This document shows, in pieces, positions 15,831 through 21,636 of a DNA stretch of 24,074 nt. The DNA is from an uncultured Bacteroidales bacterium (GTDB lineage: Bacteria > Bacteroidota > Bacteroidia > Bacteroidales > Paludibacteraceae). The stretch is from contig CAKZZM010000052.1 in NCBI GenBank assembly GCA_937885465.1, positions 1 to 24,074 of the forward strand, in the 5' to 3' direction. Position 1 is the first letter of the stretch, and every line of letters begins with the position of its first letter. Both the position numbers and the translations under genes were made by a program. Below the pieces are notes generated by a model. That model had not been told where the DNA came from. It did not search any database and saw only the letters and a program-made list of their open reading frames with translations.

Positions 15831-16310
15831 GTGTGCTGGTGCGGTGGTGTGATGGTGTGATTATATGATGGTGTGCTGGTGTGGATGGTGTTGGCGGTGT
15901 GGATGGTGTTACGGTGTTACGGTGTCCAGGTGTTACGGAACTTCTTCTTGTATGCTCATATGATGGTGCTGTGCGGGGCGGCGTGGGTGTGGCGGCTGCA
16001 TGGTGTCCAGGGCAAGGGGCGCGGACGGGGTGCGGGCGGTGGTCAAGGTGTTGGAGGTGTCCAGGAAGCGGGGCGGTGCGTTGTGGGCTGGGTGCCGTCC
16101 AGGGGGCGGGATGCCGGGGACGGGGTGCGGGAAACTCCTCCTTTGTATGCGGAAAAAGACGGCGGCACAAGGGGCGCAAGGAGTGGAGGGTGGAGGGGCG
16201 GAGGGTGGATCTGTCGGGGCGGCGTCTCCTATGCGCGTACAATGGCGGCAGGAGGGCGCAAGGCGGGGCGGAGGGGTAAGAGGGTATATTCCTATTTGTA
16301 TAGGTAGAAA
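15831..16310. repeat. G-rich low-complexity region with GGTGT repeats
   Basis: The plus strand is strongly G/T-rich, then G-rich. The 15-mer GGTGTGGATGGTGTT is at 15878 and 15896, and the octamer GGTGTTAC is at 15905, 15913 and 15929 with GGTGTCCA between them (period 8). Many GGGG/GGG runs follow to 16310, which could form G-quadruplex or R-loop structures. Several long frames cross this region on both strands, but their proteins are low-complexity artefacts (Gly/Arg/Trp on plus, Pro/His/Arg on minus). Confidence 0.65.
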
Positions 16311-16346
16311 ACCGCGCTGGGGCGTATCCAAGGCGCAGGAGAGGGC

Positions 16347-16385
16347 AAAAAGAAAGAGGCAAGCTGGAAAAGCTTGTCTCTCTTT
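16347..16385 (-). terminator. Terminator of the ribbon-helix-helix gene
   Basis: On the minus strand the sequence forms a long hairpin (AAAGAGAGACAAGCT against AGCTTGCCTCTTT, loop TTTCC) followed by CTTTTT. It lies 6-40 bases after the stop of the regulator gene. Confidence 0.8.
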
Positions 16386-16390
16386 GTTGG

Positions 16391-16582
16391 CTATTGGGTG
16401 GAATGCTCTTGTATAAATCTTTCAATTGCTTCTTTCATTATTGCGCTTGCTGTTGTGTTGTTGGCGTGGCAGATTTCATGAACTTGTTTAGCGTATTCTT
16501 TGCGGACACGGATACAAATATTCGTCATGTTTTCCGCATCCCATTTTCTGGTAGCTCGTTTTTGCGCTTCAGTTATTGACAT
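16391..16582 (-). CDS. Ribbon-helix-helix (Arc/CopG-type) transcription regulator, 63 aa
   Basis: ATG at 16582 follows AAGGAG. After a short N-terminal helix (MSITEAQKRATRKWDAENM) comes a beta strand TNICIRVRKEY (about residues 20-30), then helix A KQVHEICHANNTT and helix B ASAIMKEAIERFIQEHS, the strand-helix-helix fold of Arc/CopG/MetJ repressors. These bind DNA as dimers through the paired beta strands. The gene is monocistronic, with its own terminator. It is transcribed away from the plus-strand cassette, and three copies of a 19-bp site cover both promoters. I infer that it represses itself and the cassette. A plasmid-style copy-control or partition role is the alternative. Confidence 0.85.
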   Translation of the reverse strand: MSITEAQKRATRKWDAENMTNICIRVRKEYAKQVHEICHANNTTASAIMKEAIERFIQEHSTQ

Positions 16583-16618
16583 TTTTGCTCTTTACTCCTT
16601 GCTATATATGGATAAAAA

Positions 16619-16648
16619 AGTATAACACGTTAAATATACTGTTTGCAA
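16619..16648 (-). promoter_or_regulatory. Promoter of the ribbon-helix-helix gene
   Basis: Minus-strand TTGCAA (16648-16643) and TATACT (16624-16619) are 18 bases apart. The -35 lies within the 16635-16653 operator copy, which suggests autorepression. Confidence 0.65.
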
Positions 16649-16653
16649 GTAGA
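16635..16653 (-). promoter_or_regulatory. Operator copy 1, TCTACT-N7-AGTATA (minus orientation)
   Basis: TCTACT TGCAAAC AGTATA when read on the minus strand, overlapping the -35 of the regulator's promoter. The two half-sites are the same as in the two plus-orientation copies. Confidence 0.7.
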
Positions 16654-16681
16654 CAAAATGCACAAAAAGAGCTGTATTATG

Positions 16682-16700
16682 TCTACTGTTTAATAGTATA
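16682..16700 (+). promoter_or_regulatory. Operator copy 2, TCTACT-N7-AGTATA
   Basis: TCTACT GTTTAAT AGTATA. It differs from copy 3 by a single base over 19 and lies 43 bases before it, just upstream of the cassette promoter's -35. Confidence 0.75.
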
Positions 16701-16718
16701 TTTCGTTTGTTTTGTCAA

Positions 16719-16747
16719 TTGCAATCTACTGTTAAATAGTATAAAAT
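16719..16747 (+). promoter_or_regulatory. Promoter of the plus-strand cassette
   Basis: TTGCAA (16719-16724) and TAAAAT (16742-16747) are 17 bases apart. TTGTCA (16712-16717) is an alternative -35 with longer spacing. The first gene's AAAGGAGG follows about 15 bases later. Confidence 0.6.
16725..16743 (+). promoter_or_regulatory. Operator copy 3, TCTACT-N7-AGTATA, inside the cassette promoter
   Basis: TCTACT GTTAAAT AGTATA occupies the spacer between the likely -35 and -10 of the plus-strand promoter, a position where a bound repressor would block RNA polymerase. Confidence 0.75.
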
Positions 16748-16775
16748 ACGGTCAACACATAAAGGAGGCGACAGC

Positions 16776-17111
16776 ATGACAGAGAAACAAGCATTAAATG
16801 AGATTTACCAAAATCTCAAGGCGGGTGAAAAGTACGGATATATATGTTATTGGGATTATTACGAAAACAAGCCGTACAGGTATCCACACTTTCGCACCGT
16901 ACTTGTAAAGGACGATTTTAAGCCAATCTTTCATTATCAACAATATGGTTCGAGCGCAATCAAGGCGAACAAAGTAGAACTTACATGGTTAATAGAGGAC
17001 ATTTTTCAAACGTCCGCTATTGGTTTTCTGAAAAGCCATATAACAGAAAGTCAAGCTCCTATGATCTTCCACGGTTACAACAAGTTATTGGAGGGGGGCG
17101 GCAACACATGA
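16776..17111 (+). CDS. Cassette protein 1, unknown, 111 aa
   Basis: ATG at 16776 follows AAAGGAGGCGACAGC, an excellent ribosome binding site. The protein (MTEKQALNEIYQNLKAGEKY) is tyrosine-rich near the N-terminus (YGYICYWDYYENKPYRYPHF) and has no signal peptide or membrane segment. It is the first gene of the repressor-controlled plus-strand unit and overlaps the next gene by ATGA. I do not recognise the family. First genes of such units would be the most strongly expressed after derepression. Confidence 0.8.
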   Translation: MTEKQALNEIYQNLKAGEKYGYICYWDYYENKPYRYPHFRTVLVKDDFKPIFHYQQYGSSAIKANKVELTWLIEDIFQTSAIGFLKSHITESQAPMIFHGYNKLLEGGGNT

Positions 17112-17290
17112 AGAAAGCCATTGCGCCAACACTGAAAACCTACCTTGTGATAGACAAGGCGACAGGCAAGGCGGAAAAGGTGCAGGACGTCCGCAGCACG
17201 TACTACCATAGCGGGGCGGTGGAATTGCTTCTTGTTGACGGTAGTTGGCTCGAATATGAGACCAGCGCGGTCGAGATTGTCAAGGCGTGA
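17108..17290 (+). CDS. Cassette protein 2, unknown, 60 aa
   Basis: The true start is ATG 17108 (MKKAIAPTLKTYLVIDKATG), overlapping the previous stop and preceded by GGAGGGGGGCGGC; the longer frame from 16985 is out of register with translation of gene 1. It looks like a small beta-rich protein (VRSTYYHSGAVELLLVDGSW then LEYETSAVEIV). The family was not recognised. Confidence 0.78.
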   Translation: MKKAIAPTLKTYLVIDKATGKAEKVQDVRSTYYHSGAVELLLVDGSWLEYETSAVEIVKA

Positions 17291-17299
17291 TTCCCGGCT

Positions 17300-17349
17300 A
17301 TAGCCACCAGAAAAACAAGCTGGTGGTTATGACGGGGGATCAGACCCCG
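17300..17349 (+). other. Two consecutive hairpins before cassette gene 3
   Basis: An 11-bp stem (17300-17310 with 17320-17330, core CCACCAG/CTGGTGG, loop AAAAACAAG) is followed by CGGGG-7-CCCCG (17333-17349). There is no T-run after either, so this is not a terminator. It may stabilise or process the mRNA, or control translation of the next gene. Confidence 0.65.
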
Positions 17350-17392
17350 GCGAAAGAACAAAAAATCTATATTTGAAAAGGAGATCACAACA

Positions 17393-17914
17393 ATGGAACT
17401 TTACGGTGAATACTTTTGCGGGAACAAAATAAGCGAATACGGATTGCAGCACAAGCGGCTGGATTATGGCACTCTTGCCAAAGGTTTCGACTGTGTGGAT
17501 GCTGGTTATCTCATGGAGAAAACGTGGGAGACAGGCTATTGGGAGCAGGAAAGCGGTCTTGTGGACTATACGGAGGAGAAAGAGGCAATCGAGGAACGGC
17601 TGGAAGAGATCGACGACCAGATGAATGACTTGATCGACGATGACAAGGAAGACAGCCCGAAATATTCCGCGCTGGAAGAGGAGAAAGCGAAACTTGAGGA
17701 GCAGTTAGAAGAATATGAGGACGCGGAGCAGAGCCAACCGGAAGTTTACCAATATTTCATTGTAAGCCATAGCGGGGCGGAAATTCTGGAAGAGATAAAC
17801 GAAATTGTTTACTACAATGAGGAGTTGAATCTGTACGTTTGGGGCGTAACTCATTGGGGGACATCATGGGACTATGTGCTTACAGATGTCCCTTGCATGA
17901 CAGGCAAGTTTTAA
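17393..17914 (+). CDS. Cassette protein 3, acidic coiled-coil protein, 173 aa
   Basis: ATG at 17393 follows AAAAGGAGATC. Layout: an N-terminal part with MELYGEYFCGNKISEYGLQH and DYGTLAKGFDCVDAGYLMEK, a long acidic coiled coil at about residues 60-120 (EEKEAIEERLEEIDDQMNDL, EEEKAKLEEQLEEYEDAEQS), then a C-terminal domain YQYFIVSHSGAEILEEINEI...LYVWGVTHWGTSWDYVLTDV. From memory, proteins of this form occur in accessory clusters of Clostridia phages and conjugative elements, without known function. The strong negative charge would suit a DNA-mimic or protein-binding role, but that is speculation. Confidence 0.8.
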   Translation: MELYGEYFCGNKISEYGLQHKRLDYGTLAKGFDCVDAGYLMEKTWETGYWEQESGLVDYTEEKEAIEERLEEIDDQMNDLIDDDKEDSPKYSALEEEKAKLEEQLEEYEDAEQSQPEVYQYFIVSHSGAEILEEINEIVYYNEELNLYVWGVTHWGTSWDYVLTDVPCMTGKF

Positions 17915-17924
17915 GAGTTTATAC

Positions 17925-17973
17925 CATGCTCACAAGTTCCCGCTTGTGGGCATGAATAAGCCCTTGAAAAGGG
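17925..17973 (+). other. Two consecutive hairpins before cassette gene 4
   Basis: CATGCTCACAAG (17925-17936) pairs with CTTGTGGGCATG (17943-17954) apart from one T·G wobble. It is followed by CCCTT-GAA-AAGGG (17961-17973). AAAGGAGG of the next gene comes right after. The layout repeats that seen before cassette gene 3, and no T-run follows. Confidence 0.65.
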
Positions 17974-17997
17974 AAAATAGAAAGGAGGATAAAAAGC

Positions 17998-18351
17998 ATG
18001 AATTACAGATTTGAGACGACAACAACTATGAAAGAGTATAACAGCCGTAAATGGTGGATTGATGGCGATTATATCCGTCCTGTTACAATCCAGGCGGAAA
18101 CGGTGAAAGAGGCGTTGACACTTTGGCGAGAATTTGTCGAAGAACGCTACTGGATGACAATCAGCAACAACGCCTTGAAAAATGCAGACCCGATGTATAT
18201 TGATACGGAAGACGGCGGCGCGCGTCAAGTTGGTTACGTAATAACCGGAAAAACATACTTTGACGACAGAGACACAGGGCGGTCAAATGTTATGCAGTTT
18301 GTTGATTTGTGGGTAAACATTTCTGCGGTTACATTTCCAGATTTTGATTAA
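17998..18351 (+). CDS. Cassette protein 4, unknown, 117 aa
   Basis: ATG at 17998 has GAAAGGAGGATAAAAAGC upstream. It is a soluble protein beginning MNYRFETTTTMKEYNSRKWW, with IQAETVKEALTLWREFVEER in the middle and TGKTYFDDRDTGRSNVMQFV near the end. The pattern 'modified beta start, helix EALTLWREFV' is like that of small single-domain proteins seen in phage and plasmid accessory regions, but I cannot name it. It is followed after 15 bases by the next gene. Confidence 0.78.
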   Translation: MNYRFETTTTMKEYNSRKWWIDGDYIRPVTIQAETVKEALTLWREFVEERYWMTISNNALKNADPMYIDTEDGGARQVGYVITGKTYFDDRDTGRSNVMQFVDLWVNISAVTFPDFD

Positions 18352-18366
18352 AGGGAGGTAAAATAA

Positions 18367-18672
18367 ATGTTTATGGCAACAATTAGAGACTGCCACGGGC
18401 GCGAGACAAGCAAATTATATTTTTCGTGGGAAGAGTATCACAAGGACGTATTCAACCCGGAATCAGGCACAACAGCTTTTGTCGATTTCCATGTTAAGGG
18501 ACAAACATACGCTGAGAAGAAAAACAGCGTCCGGGAAATAGCTATTGGCTTTCAAATTGGAGACCAGGGCGGGATGTATTGGAGCGATTATGCAATTATT
18601 TCAAATTGGCTTTATGAGCATGGAAAAAGATTCGGTCTGCTTTGTGAATTCCGTGAAAATGGGATCTGTTAG
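18367..18672 (+). CDS. Cassette protein 5, unknown, 101 aa
   Basis: ATG at 18367 follows AAAGGGAGGTAAAATAA; a second ATG two codons in is possible. The protein (MFMATIRDCHGRETSKLYFS) includes VDFHVKGQTYAEKKNSVREI and a histidine/tyrosine-rich tail SNWLYEHGKRFGLLCEFREN. No membrane segment and no known motif were seen. It shares size and style with cassette protein 4, so an old duplication is possible but not evident by eye. Confidence 0.77.
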   Translation: MFMATIRDCHGRETSKLYFSWEEYHKDVFNPESGTTAFVDFHVKGQTYAEKKNSVREIAIGFQIGDQGGMYWSDYAIISNWLYEHGKRFGLLCEFRENGIC

Positions 18673-18683
18673 GGGGTGAAAAA

Positions 18684-18872
18684 ATGCTTAATACGCAATC
18701 AATGTTTTCGCAATTGCCGGAGACAGAGCAGAGAAAATGTATTGATACATATGAAACGATGAAAAGACTGCCCGATTGCCGCCCTGATGAATGGAATCAT
18801 ATTGTATCATACTATTATGATTTGAATTTTAACTCTATTCCTGCGGGCTGGTTTTGCTGGTGGGAAGATTAA
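18684..18872 (+). CDS. Cassette protein 6, unknown, 62 aa
   Basis: ATG at 18684 follows GGGGGTGAAAAA. The peptide is MLNTQSMFSQLPETEQRKCI, then YETMKRLPDCRPDEWNHIVS, ending in an aromatic run (SIPAGWFCWWED). It is probably a small helical protein. The stop lies 14 bases before the next ATG. Not recognised. Confidence 0.75.
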   Translation: MLNTQSMFSQLPETEQRKCIDTYETMKRLPDCRPDEWNHIVSYYYDLNFNSIPAGWFCWWED

Positions 18873-18886
18873 CGGGAGGCGACAAC

Positions 18887-19177
18887 ATGAAGAATGATCG
18901 AGCTTACATCATCCACACGCGCGACGGCGTAAAGCGAATCACGGCTGAGGACGCGCGGCAGAATGCAAAACGGCAACAGCAAGAGGGCGTTAAACCGTCC
19001 TTTTGTTATCGCTTTGGGGGCGGCGAATACGGCAGACCGGGGTTTTTGATTTGGTCAACACGGGAAGACGGAGCCGGGGTGTACATTCCAGCAGATGACG
19101 ACATCACGGGCGGCTATATCAGTACGGGATGGCAAGGAGATTTCGCTATTTGCCCGCCACAAGAGGCGACGGCATGA
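18887..19177 (+). CDS. Cassette protein 7, unknown, 96 aa
   Basis: ATG 18887 is chosen because GGGAGGCGACAAC precedes it; a longer frame from 18854 would overlap gene 6. The protein (MKNDRAYIIHTRDGVKRITA) has a basic helical part EDARQNAKRQQQEGVKPS and a glycine-rich C-terminal half (YRFGGGEYGRPGFLIWSTRE, GYISTGWQGDFAI). It is coupled by ATGA to the next gene. The family is unknown to me. Confidence 0.77.
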   Translation: MKNDRAYIIHTRDGVKRITAEDARQNAKRQQQEGVKPSFCYRFGGGEYGRPGFLIWSTREDGAGVYIPADDDITGGYISTGWQGDFAICPPQEATA

Positions 19178-19611
19178 GGGCGGCTATATTTGCCGCCACC
19201 CTGCTATGTTTCCTCTGCTATTTGTACCAGGAGCGCAAGCGCGGACGGGGGGCGGGGTGGATCGTCTCTTGTCATCCACCAGACCGAGACCGGGCGCGGG
19301 CAGCAGTAGAGGCACAACAACAGCAGCAGGGGCGGGCGGCGCAGACATACACCTATTACCGCGACCGAGAAATAACCCTGCTGTCCATGCTCCAGGCGGC
19401 GGCAGTGGAAGAAGAAGAAGCAAGAGAAAATCTTTACCATATACGGGATCTAAACCAATACGGGCAAGTGATACCAAAAAAGACAGAAGACCGGGCGGCG
19501 CGTCTCCTGTATACGGCACAACGGAAGCGGTTAAGCATAGCGGCGCAACTTGAGCAAACCAGACGCGGGAAGCAGAAAACAATAGACACCATACAGAACA
19601 ATGTGTTATAA
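19174..19611 (+). CDS. Cassette protein 8, single-pass membrane protein with coiled coil, 145 aa
   Basis: ATG 19174 overlaps the preceding stop and has GAGGCGAC upstream; longer frames from 19095 or 19129 are not needed. The N-terminus is hydrophobic (AAIFAATLLCFLCYLY, residues 3-18) followed by basic residues (QERKRGRG), so it is probably anchored in the membrane with the rest inside. The remainder is glutamine/arginine/alanine-rich and helical (RARAAVEAQQQQQGRAAQ, LQAAAVEEEEARENL, RRGKQKTIDTI), likely a coiled coil. The G-rich coding DNA differs from its neighbours. A membrane-anchored helical protein is a common form for superinfection-exclusion or lysis accessory proteins, but no specific match is claimed. 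Confidence 0.7.
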   Translation: MRAAIFAATLLCFLCYLYQERKRGRGAGWIVSCHPPDRDRARAAVEAQQQQQGRAAQTYTYYRDREITLLSMLQAAAVEEEEARENLYHIRDLNQYGQVIPKKTEDRAARLLYTAQRKRLSIAAQLEQTRRGKQKTIDTIQNNVL

Positions 19612-19643
19612 TTATCTATCTTTGACAATGGAGGAAAACCAAA

Positions 19644-19826
19644 ATGAAGTTAATCAACAAGACAACCGGAGAAGCGGTCAGCAGTGACATTATTGCAAAC
19701 CATAGTGTATCAATTGACGAAATACTCGATTTATTGCAATGGCAAATCGACAGCGACGGGGAAGTATTAACGGATGACGGCAGGCCTGTCGGCGTGTATT
19801 ATGAGGAGCTGGATATAATTTACTGA
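19644..19826 (+). CDS. Cassette protein 9, unknown, 60 aa
   Basis: ATG at 19644 follows AATGGAGGAAAACC. The small acidic protein starts MKLINKTTGEAVSSDIIANH and continues SIDEILDLLQWQIDSDGEVL, an EF-like acidic helix-loop, ending EELDIIY. It is the last gene of the plus-strand unit and lies just before a strong terminator. Not recognised. Confidence 0.75.
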   Translation: MKLINKTTGEAVSSDIIANHSVSIDEILDLLQWQIDSDGEVLTDDGRPVGVYYEELDIIY

Positions 19827-19853
19827 TCAGTAATAGCAAGTAGCCAACAGTTT

Positions 19854-19880
19854 GACGGGGTAAAACACCCCGTCTTTTTT
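19854..19880 (+). terminator. Terminator of the plus-strand cassette
   Basis: Perfect 7-bp GC-rich stem GACGGGG/CCCCGTC with loop TAAAACA, followed by six T. It ends the cassette 28 bases after its last stop. Confidence 0.92.
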
Positions 19881-20539
19881 GCGCCTTGAAACGCCACCAG
19901 GGGCGCGGCAGTGGCGCGGACGTAATACAACACGGTGAGACGATGCCGGGCGCGTCTTGCGCCATTCTGAAGGGCATAACGGGGCTGAGGGGTGGCGCGT
20001 CTCATGCCCGTGAAAAGGTGGACGGCGGCGCAATTGCCAAATATGCCGCCTTGCTTGCGTTGTGAGCGCATTTTTCGCTTTGGTGGTATCGGTGGAGGGG
20101 CGGAACGTCAAAACGCCACACAAGCGCAAATAAAGCCGTTTTGCGTGGCAAGGCTCGACGGGGTAGAGGGACGGCACCAGGGCGGAGAACGACAGCCATT
20201 TTTGTAAACCAAATTACAGCTTTGGGCGTATGCTCCGGGCGGCGGCGGTGGGGGAGGGGAGGGCAGACGCCTTTTTTGGCGGTTTTCGGTAGGGAAGAAG
20301 AGGAAAAAAGCGAATTTTTGGCGAAAAAAAGCCGAAAAATGCGTATATTGTGATTTATCGTGGAAAAATGAAGATTTCCAAGCTCCTGATATGCCCGGCA
20401 TTGCTCACTTCACCGCAAATTTGGCGGAAATTGCGAATGAAACAGCTATATTTGCAGAATTTATGCAAAAATCTCGGTTTCTTTGCGTGTTTTTGCCGAT
20501 GAAAACGGATTCTCACGCTTGTTAACAGCACGATGGCGC
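19881..20539. other. Non-coding region between converging terminators
   Basis: About 660 bases, first GC-rich (to ~20275) then A-rich. No gene is supported. A 40-codon plus-strand frame (19943-20065, MPGASCAILKGITGLRGGAS...) has a weak GGTGAG signal and may be chance or a remnant. An inverted repeat ATTTTTGGC/GCCGAAAAAT spans about 20314-20340, and CCGC-7-GCGG lies near 20411. A small RNA is possible but not shown. Confidence 0.5.
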
Positions 20540-20578
20540 AAAAAAAAGACAGCAGAGGAGGACAAGTTCTGCTGTCTT
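20540..20578 (-). terminator. Terminator of the right-hand minus-strand genes
   Basis: On the minus strand AAGACAGCAGA and TCTGCTGTCTT form an 11-bp perfect stem (20578-20568 with 20556-20546), followed by a run of T (from 20547). Confidence 0.9.
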
Positions 20579-20658
20579 GGTGCGCGTATGAGGGGAGAAT
20601 ATAATGGAGAGGAACACAGGAAGGATATGTGTTTTGATGGCTCATAACGCGCATATTA

Positions 20659-20670
20659 GATAAAGATAAA
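20659..20670. repeat. AGATAAAGATAA 12-mer, copy 1
   Basis: An exact 12-mer, extended here by another AGAT, about 20 bases after the stop of the 52-aa gene. The same 12-mer occurs at 20934 and 21601, so the copies bracket two genes. Confidence 0.7.
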
Positions 20671-20688
20671 GATGATAGGGAGTCCCGG

Positions 20689-20847
20689 CTATCTTGCCTT
20701 CTTCTCCCAATACCGCTTGTTGATCTCGCGCTTCTGCTTGGGGTGGTCTTTGTTCCACTTGCGCTGGTAGGCATTATGCTTATCCTTCGCTTCCCTGCTC
20801 ATTCCGCTCGGTTTCTTCTTGCGGTAGGTCTGCCCGACTGTCGCCAT
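20689..20847 (-). CDS. Small basic protein, 52 aa, own transcription unit
   Basis: ATG at 20847 follows AAGGGGTGA. The peptide MATVGQTYRKKKPSGMSREA continues KDKHNAYQRKWNKDHPKQKR and ends NKRYWEKKAR, very rich in lysine and arginine. The spacing of Tyr/Trp and basic residues (YQRKW...RYWEKKA) is like short tails of phage HNH or DNA-binding proteins, from memory. It has a near-consensus promoter and a strong terminator of its own, unusual for so small a gene inside a phage operon. I suspect a nucleic-acid-binding role but cannot name one. Confidence 0.7.
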   Translation of the reverse strand: MATVGQTYRKKKPSGMSREAKDKHNAYQRKWNKDHPKQKREINKRYWEKKAR

Positions 20848-20894
20848 TAGTGTTTCACCCCTTCCCTATTGGAATCGTTCTGCGATCATGGAAC

Positions 20895-20923
20895 ATTATA
20901 GCACATTCCTTTGCGGTTTGCAA
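20895..20923 (-). promoter_or_regulatory. Promoter of the 52-aa basic protein gene
   Basis: Minus-strand TTGCAA (20923-20918) and TATAAT (20900-20895) are 17 bases apart, with a start expected near 20888. An AGATAAAGATAA copy (20934-20945) lies 10 bases upstream of the -35. Confidence 0.8.
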
Positions 20924-20933
20924 AAATATCATA

Positions 20934-20945
20934 AGATAAAGATAA
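20934..20945. repeat. AGATAAAGATAA 12-mer, copy 2
   Basis: Exact copy between the terminase-small-like gene and the promoter of the 52-aa gene, upstream of its -35. It may be a protein-binding site. Confidence 0.7.
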
Positions 20946-20952
20946 CGGGCGG

Positions 20953-21582
20953 TCAATCTTCCAGATCCGCATACTTGGCGGCAATCTCGGCGGATGTTAG
21001 CTTTGCATCGTCATCGCCTGTATCAACAACGTCCATAGGGTTGTCACGGAAGCCGTCGTAGTTCTTCTGCCACCAGATACCGATGACGGGGTGAATCTTG
21101 CCTTCTGCCATAAGCATTTCCCGGTACTCGTCACAAACGGTGCGGATAAAGATAGCGAACTGCTTGTACCGTGGGTCATCGCCTCGCCATGAACCTGTCG
21201 CCCAATGATAGACAGTTTGCCTGTCAATTCCACACGCAGAGTATGCCCCGGCGTTCGTAATGCGGACGTTGTGTTCGATACAGAAGCGTAGGTACTGCTC
21301 CAAGCAATCGTACAGGGTTTCGATGTTGCTTCTGTCTGCGTTCTTGGCAATCTCACGGGTGGCAAGGATAATGGCGGCAAACTTGGTGTTAACACCGTCC
21401 GCATCATCAATGATTGTCGAAATCTTGTCTACAGGGACACCAGGGGCAAGTGCTTTCCGCTCGTCCTCTGCATCGGCGATCTCTTGCCACTCAGCGTCAA
21501 TCGCCACTTGGTCTGTCAGCTTTGGATATTTCTTATCCCATGCGCGAGGTCTGCCAGCCCCTGCGCCTTTCCCACGTGCCAT
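20953..21582 (-). CDS. Terminase small subunit-like protein, 209 aa
   Basis: ATG at 21582 follows GAAGGTGAT. The N-terminus is basic (MARGKGAGAGRPRAWDKKYP). The middle has a likely DNA-binding helical unit, EQYLRFCIEHNVRITNAGAY then SACGIDRQTVYHWATGSWRG, and the C-terminal part has EGKIHPVIGIWWQKNYDGFR. From memory, the form 'HTH with DRxTxxxW, then GKI.PV.GI...KN..G' is that of Clostridia phage small terminases, which recognise the packaging site and help the large subunit. It lies on the same strand as terL but ~6.3 kb from it, with the cassette between. A transcription regulator with the same fold is the alternative. Confidence 0.65.
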   Translation of the reverse strand: MARGKGAGAGRPRAWDKKYPKLTDQVAIDAEWQEIADAEDERKALAPGVPVDKISTIIDDADGVNTKFAAIILATREIAKNADRSNIETLYDCLEQYLRFCIEHNVRITNAGAYSACGIDRQTVYHWATGSWRGDDPRYKQFAIFIRTVCDEYREMLMAEGKIHPVIGIWWQKNYDGFRDNPMDVVDTGDDDAKLTSAEIAAKYADLED

Positions 21583-21600
21583 GTTGTATCACCTTCTTTC

Positions 21601-21612
21601 AGATAAAGATAA
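21601..21612. repeat. AGATAAAGATAA 12-mer, copy 3
   Basis: Exact copy just upstream of the terminase-small-like gene's ribosome binding site, in its 5' untranslated stretch. Confidence 0.7.
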
Positions 21613-21636
21613 CTGTATAATCGGATAGTTTGATGA

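Noticed and set aside
15808..16425. Several long frames in the G-rich region (up to 205 codons)
   Set aside because: All are low-complexity (Gly/Arg/Trp or Pro/His/Arg), frames are open on both strands because of composition, and none has a ribosome binding site.
16576..16607. TTGACA and TATATA on the plus strand inside and upstream of the regulator gene
   Set aside because: Spacing of 21 bases is too long for a sigma-A promoter, and the better cassette promoter lies downstream.
19943..20065. 40-codon frame after the cassette terminator
   Set aside because: Weak ribosome binding site, lies behind a strong terminator, and no promoter was found; noted in the gap entry only.
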